Shown here in pieces: positions 5,847-8,137 of a stretch of 8,137 bases of DNA (within the stretch, counting starts at the first letter, position 1; every line of letters begins with the position of its first letter). Origin of the DNA: Candidatus Mediterraneibacter stercorigallinarum (GTDB lineage: Bacteria; Bacillota; Clostridia; Lachnospirales; Lachnospiraceae); contig DXCD01000061.1 of NCBI GenBank assembly GCA_019116185.1, forward strand, positions 1-8,137. Reading direction: 5' to 3'. A model generated the notes under the pieces. It was not told the origin of the DNA and ran no database searches. It saw only the letters and a list, made by a program, of their open reading frames with translations. The translations under genes and the position numbers were made by a program.

Positions 5847-7823
5847 ATGAAAATTTTCAGAAAACTTGCTGCTTTCCTTTTGACAGCTGCCATGCTGGCT
5901 GGCATGGCGCCGCAGGCTGAAGCAGCAGAAAGCAGCTCGTATCCTGTTGCGCCCAACGCCCTTGTTAAGGAAATACAGGCACCTGTAATAGTGAATAAGC
6001 TGATTGAAGGAAGAGAGCCGGCGGAGGGTGAGACGTTTACATTCCATGTGGAACCGATAAGTGAACAGGCAGTCTATTATGCGGAAAATGGATATCTTAC
6101 TTATGATGATACCATTACTGCGGCAAGATTCACTCCTCCTGTCGGGAATGATTCTGCAGAACAAGAGGGAAATCTGCTGTCATATTTAGCGCCATATCTT
6201 GATGTTACAGAGGGAATGTGGGGAGCGGGGCTGATTTATATCTATGGCCACGAGGAAATAAATGATAATGGGGTGCTTTTCCCGCTGATCGCGGACGGGG
6301 ATTATACGTTCCGTATTACCGAGGAGCGCCCGGGGCAGTCAGATCTTGTCACGTCAAAGGCAGTCTGGGAGCTGAACATTAATGTGCAGAAGCCGGACAA
6401 GTGGTCTGCATTTTGGCAGGAGACATACACCCTTACCCGTGTTACGGACGATCAGGGGAATCCTGACGGAACGGAATATGAGATAACATATGTGGACGGT
6501 ATAGCGCTTCCTGTTGCTGAATTTACGAATACATATATGGAGGGCAGCGCCGTTATCCGGCCTGTGGACATAACAGCCTATATGAACGGGGAAGAGGGAT
6601 ATGAAGGCGTTGTGTCGGACGGGCTGACCGGAGAATTCCAGAGCTCTGACAGCCTGCCGGAGACCGGATGCTATGTCACTCTGCCTGATGAAATTGATGC
6701 AATGCTTAAAGAAGTATGGCAGGACTCTGGTGATATAACAGAAGTTACTGACGATAATGGGGCGCAGAGCTATGTCCTCGACCTGTCTGACTATGTCACG
6801 TTTAAAAATCCTTCGACAGGAGAGGCGTGGACGCTGCAAATGTACAGCAGCGGATATTCAATGGCGTACGGCAGATATGTGTACCGCCTTGTGCCTGTTG
6901 ACGGACTGGAGCCTGTACTTATGAAGTATACAGACGATGAAGGGAATATCCGTACCAGTGATCAGTTTTCAATTAAGGACGCCTTATATGAAGACTATGA
7001 CATGGAGTTCTATCTTGGAGCAGACAGTGACAGTCTCACCGCGGAGATCCGCATTGCAGAAAATGAAATTCTCAATATCCCCGTGGAGCTGGCCACGGGC
7101 AGGCTCAGAGTCCGCTATGTGACAAAAGAACAGGCGGAGTCAGTGACAGAGATCGTGACCTCCTCAGATGAAGTTCTGACTGAGGAAGGAACTTTAAAAC
7201 AGGCGGCAGGCATTGTTGCGCCGGATACAGCATTCTATATCAATGAAAGCCGGATTGAGGCAGGCGAAGGAGCGAAGCCGTCGCTGTTATTCGATGATGT
7301 GGTATCATCTGAAGATGGCGCGGGTAACTATGGAGAGCTTCTTAAGAATGCGGCTCTGAAAGTTCTGAATACTGAATTCAGCCGCCCGCAGTATGAGGCA
7401 AAATACATTGACCTTGTAGATGCAAATAACGGAAATGCCTGGCTGAAAGCCGACGGACCGGTCACTGTTTATTGGCCCTATCCTGAGGGAACGGATGCGG
7501 GCACTAAATTCTATCTGGTGCATTTCAAAGACCTGAACCGCGAAATGCAGACTGGAGAGGTGGCGGATCTGATTGCCGGAGCTGAAACAGAAGTGATGGA
7601 GATACAGACCGATGAATATGGAATCAGTTTTACCGCGGACAGCTTCTCTCCATATGTCCTGATGTGGGATTCGCCGGTTTCATCTTCGCAGGAGAATCCG
7701 GAGAACCCTGTCAGCCCGTCTGTAAAGACCGGAGATGCTGCGGCGCCGGCTTTATGGGGAGGTCTTGCAGTGGTTTGTGCTGCTGCATGCACCTGTGTAT
7801 TGCGGAAAAAGTATAGAAAATAG
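5847..7823 (+). CDS. Secreted wall-anchored surface protein with Spy0128-type isopeptide domain
   Basis: This 658-residue protein begins at ATG 5847, preceded by GAAAGGAG; an upstream in-frame start at 5829 lies over that site and is unlikely. Residues 1-27 are a signal peptide (positive start, hydrophobic core, AEA cleavage site). Residues about 45-230 form a streptococcal pilin isopeptide linker (Spy0128/FctA-like) domain. Candidate bond partners are Lys51 in VNKLIEG, catalytic Glu159 in FRITEE, and Asn228 in FTNTY. Residues about 235-420 form a second region with PVDITAYMNGEEGYEG and LPETGCYVTLPDEI. Residues about 505-608 form a further beta domain with YIDLVDANNGNAW, VYWPYPEGTD and SFSPYVLMW. 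From memory, regions like these recur in surface proteins of gut Clostridia. The C-terminus has PSVKTGD (624-630), a hydrophobic segment (about 633-652) and RKKYRK, forming a sortase signal in which V replaces the usual P before KTG. Likely role: adhesin or minor pilin-like wall protein. No sortase or other pilin gene is adjacent. Confidence 0.88.
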   Translation: MKIFRKLAAFLLTAAMLAGMAPQAEAAESSSYPVAPNALVKEIQAPVIVNKLIEGREPAEGETFTFHVEPISEQAVYYAENGYLTYDDTITAARFTPPVGNDSAEQEGNLLSYLAPYLDVTEGMWGAGLIYIYGHEEINDNGVLFPLIADGDYTFRITEERPGQSDLVTSKAVWELNINVQKPDKWSAFWQETYTLTRVTDDQGNPDGTEYEITYVDGIALPVAEFTNTYMEGSAVIRPVDITAYMNGEEGYEGVVSDGLTGEFQSSDSLPETGCYVTLPDEIDAMLKEVWQDSGDITEVTDDNGAQSYVLDLSDYVTFKNPSTGEAWTLQMYSSGYSMAYGRYVYRLVPVDGLEPVLMKYTDDEGNIRTSDQFSIKDALYEDYDMEFYLGADSDSLTAEIRIAENEILNIPVELATGRLRVRYVTKEQAESVTEIVTSSDEVLTEEGTLKQAAGIVAPDTAFYINESRIEAGEGAKPSLLFDDVVSSEDGAGNYGELLKNAALKVLNTEFSRPQYEAKYIDLVDANNGNAWLKADGPVTVYWPYPEGTDAGTKFYLVHFKDLNREMQTGEVADLIAGAETEVMEIQTDEYGISFTADSFSPYVLMWDSPVSSSQENPENPVSPSVKTGDAAAPALWGGLAVVCAAACTCVLRKKYRK

Positions 7824-7855
7824 TATTAGATTGAAAATTTGAAACGAAGATTATG

Positions 7856-7927
7856 ATCTGCCGGGCGGGCAGCCGGATTCTGCTGTGATAGAGCATTATC
7901 CCGGCACTGTGTCCGGCAGATGTCTTT
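7856..7927 (+). terminator. Candidate terminator hairpin after the surface-protein gene
   Basis: ATCTGCCGG (7856-7864) pairs perfectly with CCGGCAGAT (7913-7921), followed by GTCTTTTAT. The 48-nt apical region can form smaller stems, for example CAGC/GCTG around 7870-7885. The long loop and interrupted T-tract make it a weaker terminator than the one after putP, but it is the only strong 3' structure before the next promoter. Confidence 0.5.
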
Positions 7928-7973
7928 TATATCGGATTGTACTTAAAAAAATACAATTTTCATAAAAAACCAC

Positions 7974-8002
7974 TTGAAATAAATTCCTGAATCTTTTATA
8001 CT
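7974..8002 (+). promoter_or_regulatory. Strong promoter with A-tract upstream element, right edge
   Basis: TTGAAA (7974-7979), a 17-bp spacer and TATACT (7997-8002) form a near-consensus promoter. Upstream lie A7 (7945-7951), T4 (7957-7960) and A6 (7964-7969), spaced at roughly one helical turn like an UP element. Such promoters usually drive stable RNA or ribosomal-protein genes. The start should be near 8007-8010. Confidence 0.75.
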
Positions 8003-8007
8003 GATAG

Positions 8008-8137
8008 GGCTGTGACATGATAGCGATGAAGCGTGAGGTTGCCGCCTGAGCAAAGAAATAAGCAACGGCGGGTTTTCCGTGGAGCGAATGTCAAGTTAAG
8101 AAACTGGCGACAAGTCACTGTACAAACTAAACAAGCT
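8008..8137 (+). ncRNA. Structured 5' leader RNA, partial; possible ribosomal-protein (S10 operon) leader
   Basis: At least 130 nt downstream of the strong promoter hold no convincing reading frame but much pairing potential. TGACAT (8013-8018) can close a domain with ATGTCA (8088-8093). Inside it, GTTGC (8039-8043) can pair with GCAAC (8062-8066), and CCGCC (8042-8046) with GGCGG (8067-8071); these two helices overlap or cross. AGTT/AACT can form a small tetraloop hairpin at 8094-8105. GTCAC (8114-8118) could alternatively capture GTGAC (8012-8016) and so compete with the closing helix. The sequence resembles, from memory only, the untranslated region before rpsJ in Lachnospiraceae. The gene it controls is outside the window, so this identification is tentative; an independent small RNA is the alternative. 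Confidence 0.45.

Noticed and set aside
5696..5920. Open frame running through the surface-protein leader and signal peptide
   Set aside because: It overlaps the promoter -10 box and the clearly coding signal peptide in another frame, has no ribosome binding site and shows no family features.
6654..6668. Canonical LPETG motif in the middle of the surface protein (residues 270-274)
   Set aside because: It is not followed by a hydrophobic helix and basic tail, and nearly 390 residues come after it. It sits in a segment (LPETGCYVTLPDEI) that resembles a recurring LPxPGxYxTLP-like motif of this domain type, so it is probably structural and not a sortase site.
7936..7960. ATTGTA/TACAAT inverted repeat followed by TTTT as a terminator
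   Set aside because: The stem is only six AT-rich pairs with a 10-nt A-rich loop, too weak to terminate. The A-tracts make better sense as an upstream promoter element.
1..8137. CRISPR array, tRNA, rRNA or insertion sequence
   Set aside because: No regularly spaced repeats, cloverleaf-like sequences, rRNA motifs, transposase frames or terminal inverted repeats were seen. The deletions at about 505 and 1525 carry no IS remnant.

Overview
The window looks like chromosome of a gut-type, low-to-mid GC Gram-positive in class Clostridia, most likely Lachnospiraceae. The clues are strong AGGAG-type ribosome binding sites, TTGACA/TATAAT promoters with 17-bp spacers, a pilin-type isopeptide surface protein with a KTGD-type anchor, and a MoxR-DUF58-transglutaminase operon in the arrangement common in Firmicutes. 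The species assignment is inference.

Layout. (1) 1-190: intergenic DNA with a small inverted repeat and a weak promoter candidate. (2) 191-2311: remains of a three-gene operon encoding a MoxR AAA+ ATPase, a DUF58 protein and a TgpA-like membrane transglutaminase. All three are damaged. MoxR has lost about 100 residues in frame, including Walker B and sensor 1. A second, larger deletion joins the 5' part of the DUF58 gene, out of frame, to the 3' part of the transglutaminase gene. (3) 2312-4114: a complete single-gene unit for a PutP-type Na+/proline symporter, with its own promoter and a strong intrinsic terminator. (4) 4146-5504, minus strand: a complete MATE-family exporter. Its promoter has a 14-bp palindrome lying inside the 17-bp spacer, which looks like an operator. 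(5) 5505-5846: divergent intergenic region with promoters for both flanking genes and a leader of about 125 nt. (6) 5847-7823: a 658-residue secreted, wall-anchored protein with a Spy0128-type isopeptide domain and a non-canonical sorting signal. No sortase or partner pilin lies nearby. (7) 7824-8137: a 3' hairpin, then an A-tract-rich strong promoter and the start of a structured untranslated RNA that runs off the window. It resembles a ribosomal-protein operon leader, possibly that of rpsJ (S10), but the downstream gene is not in view.

Apart from the decayed operon, these are independent transcription units and do not form one pathway. I do not see a convincing new multi-gene system. The items most worth a second look are the double internal deletion in the MoxR operon, the palindrome in the MATE promoter, and the structured RNA at the right edge with competing helices.
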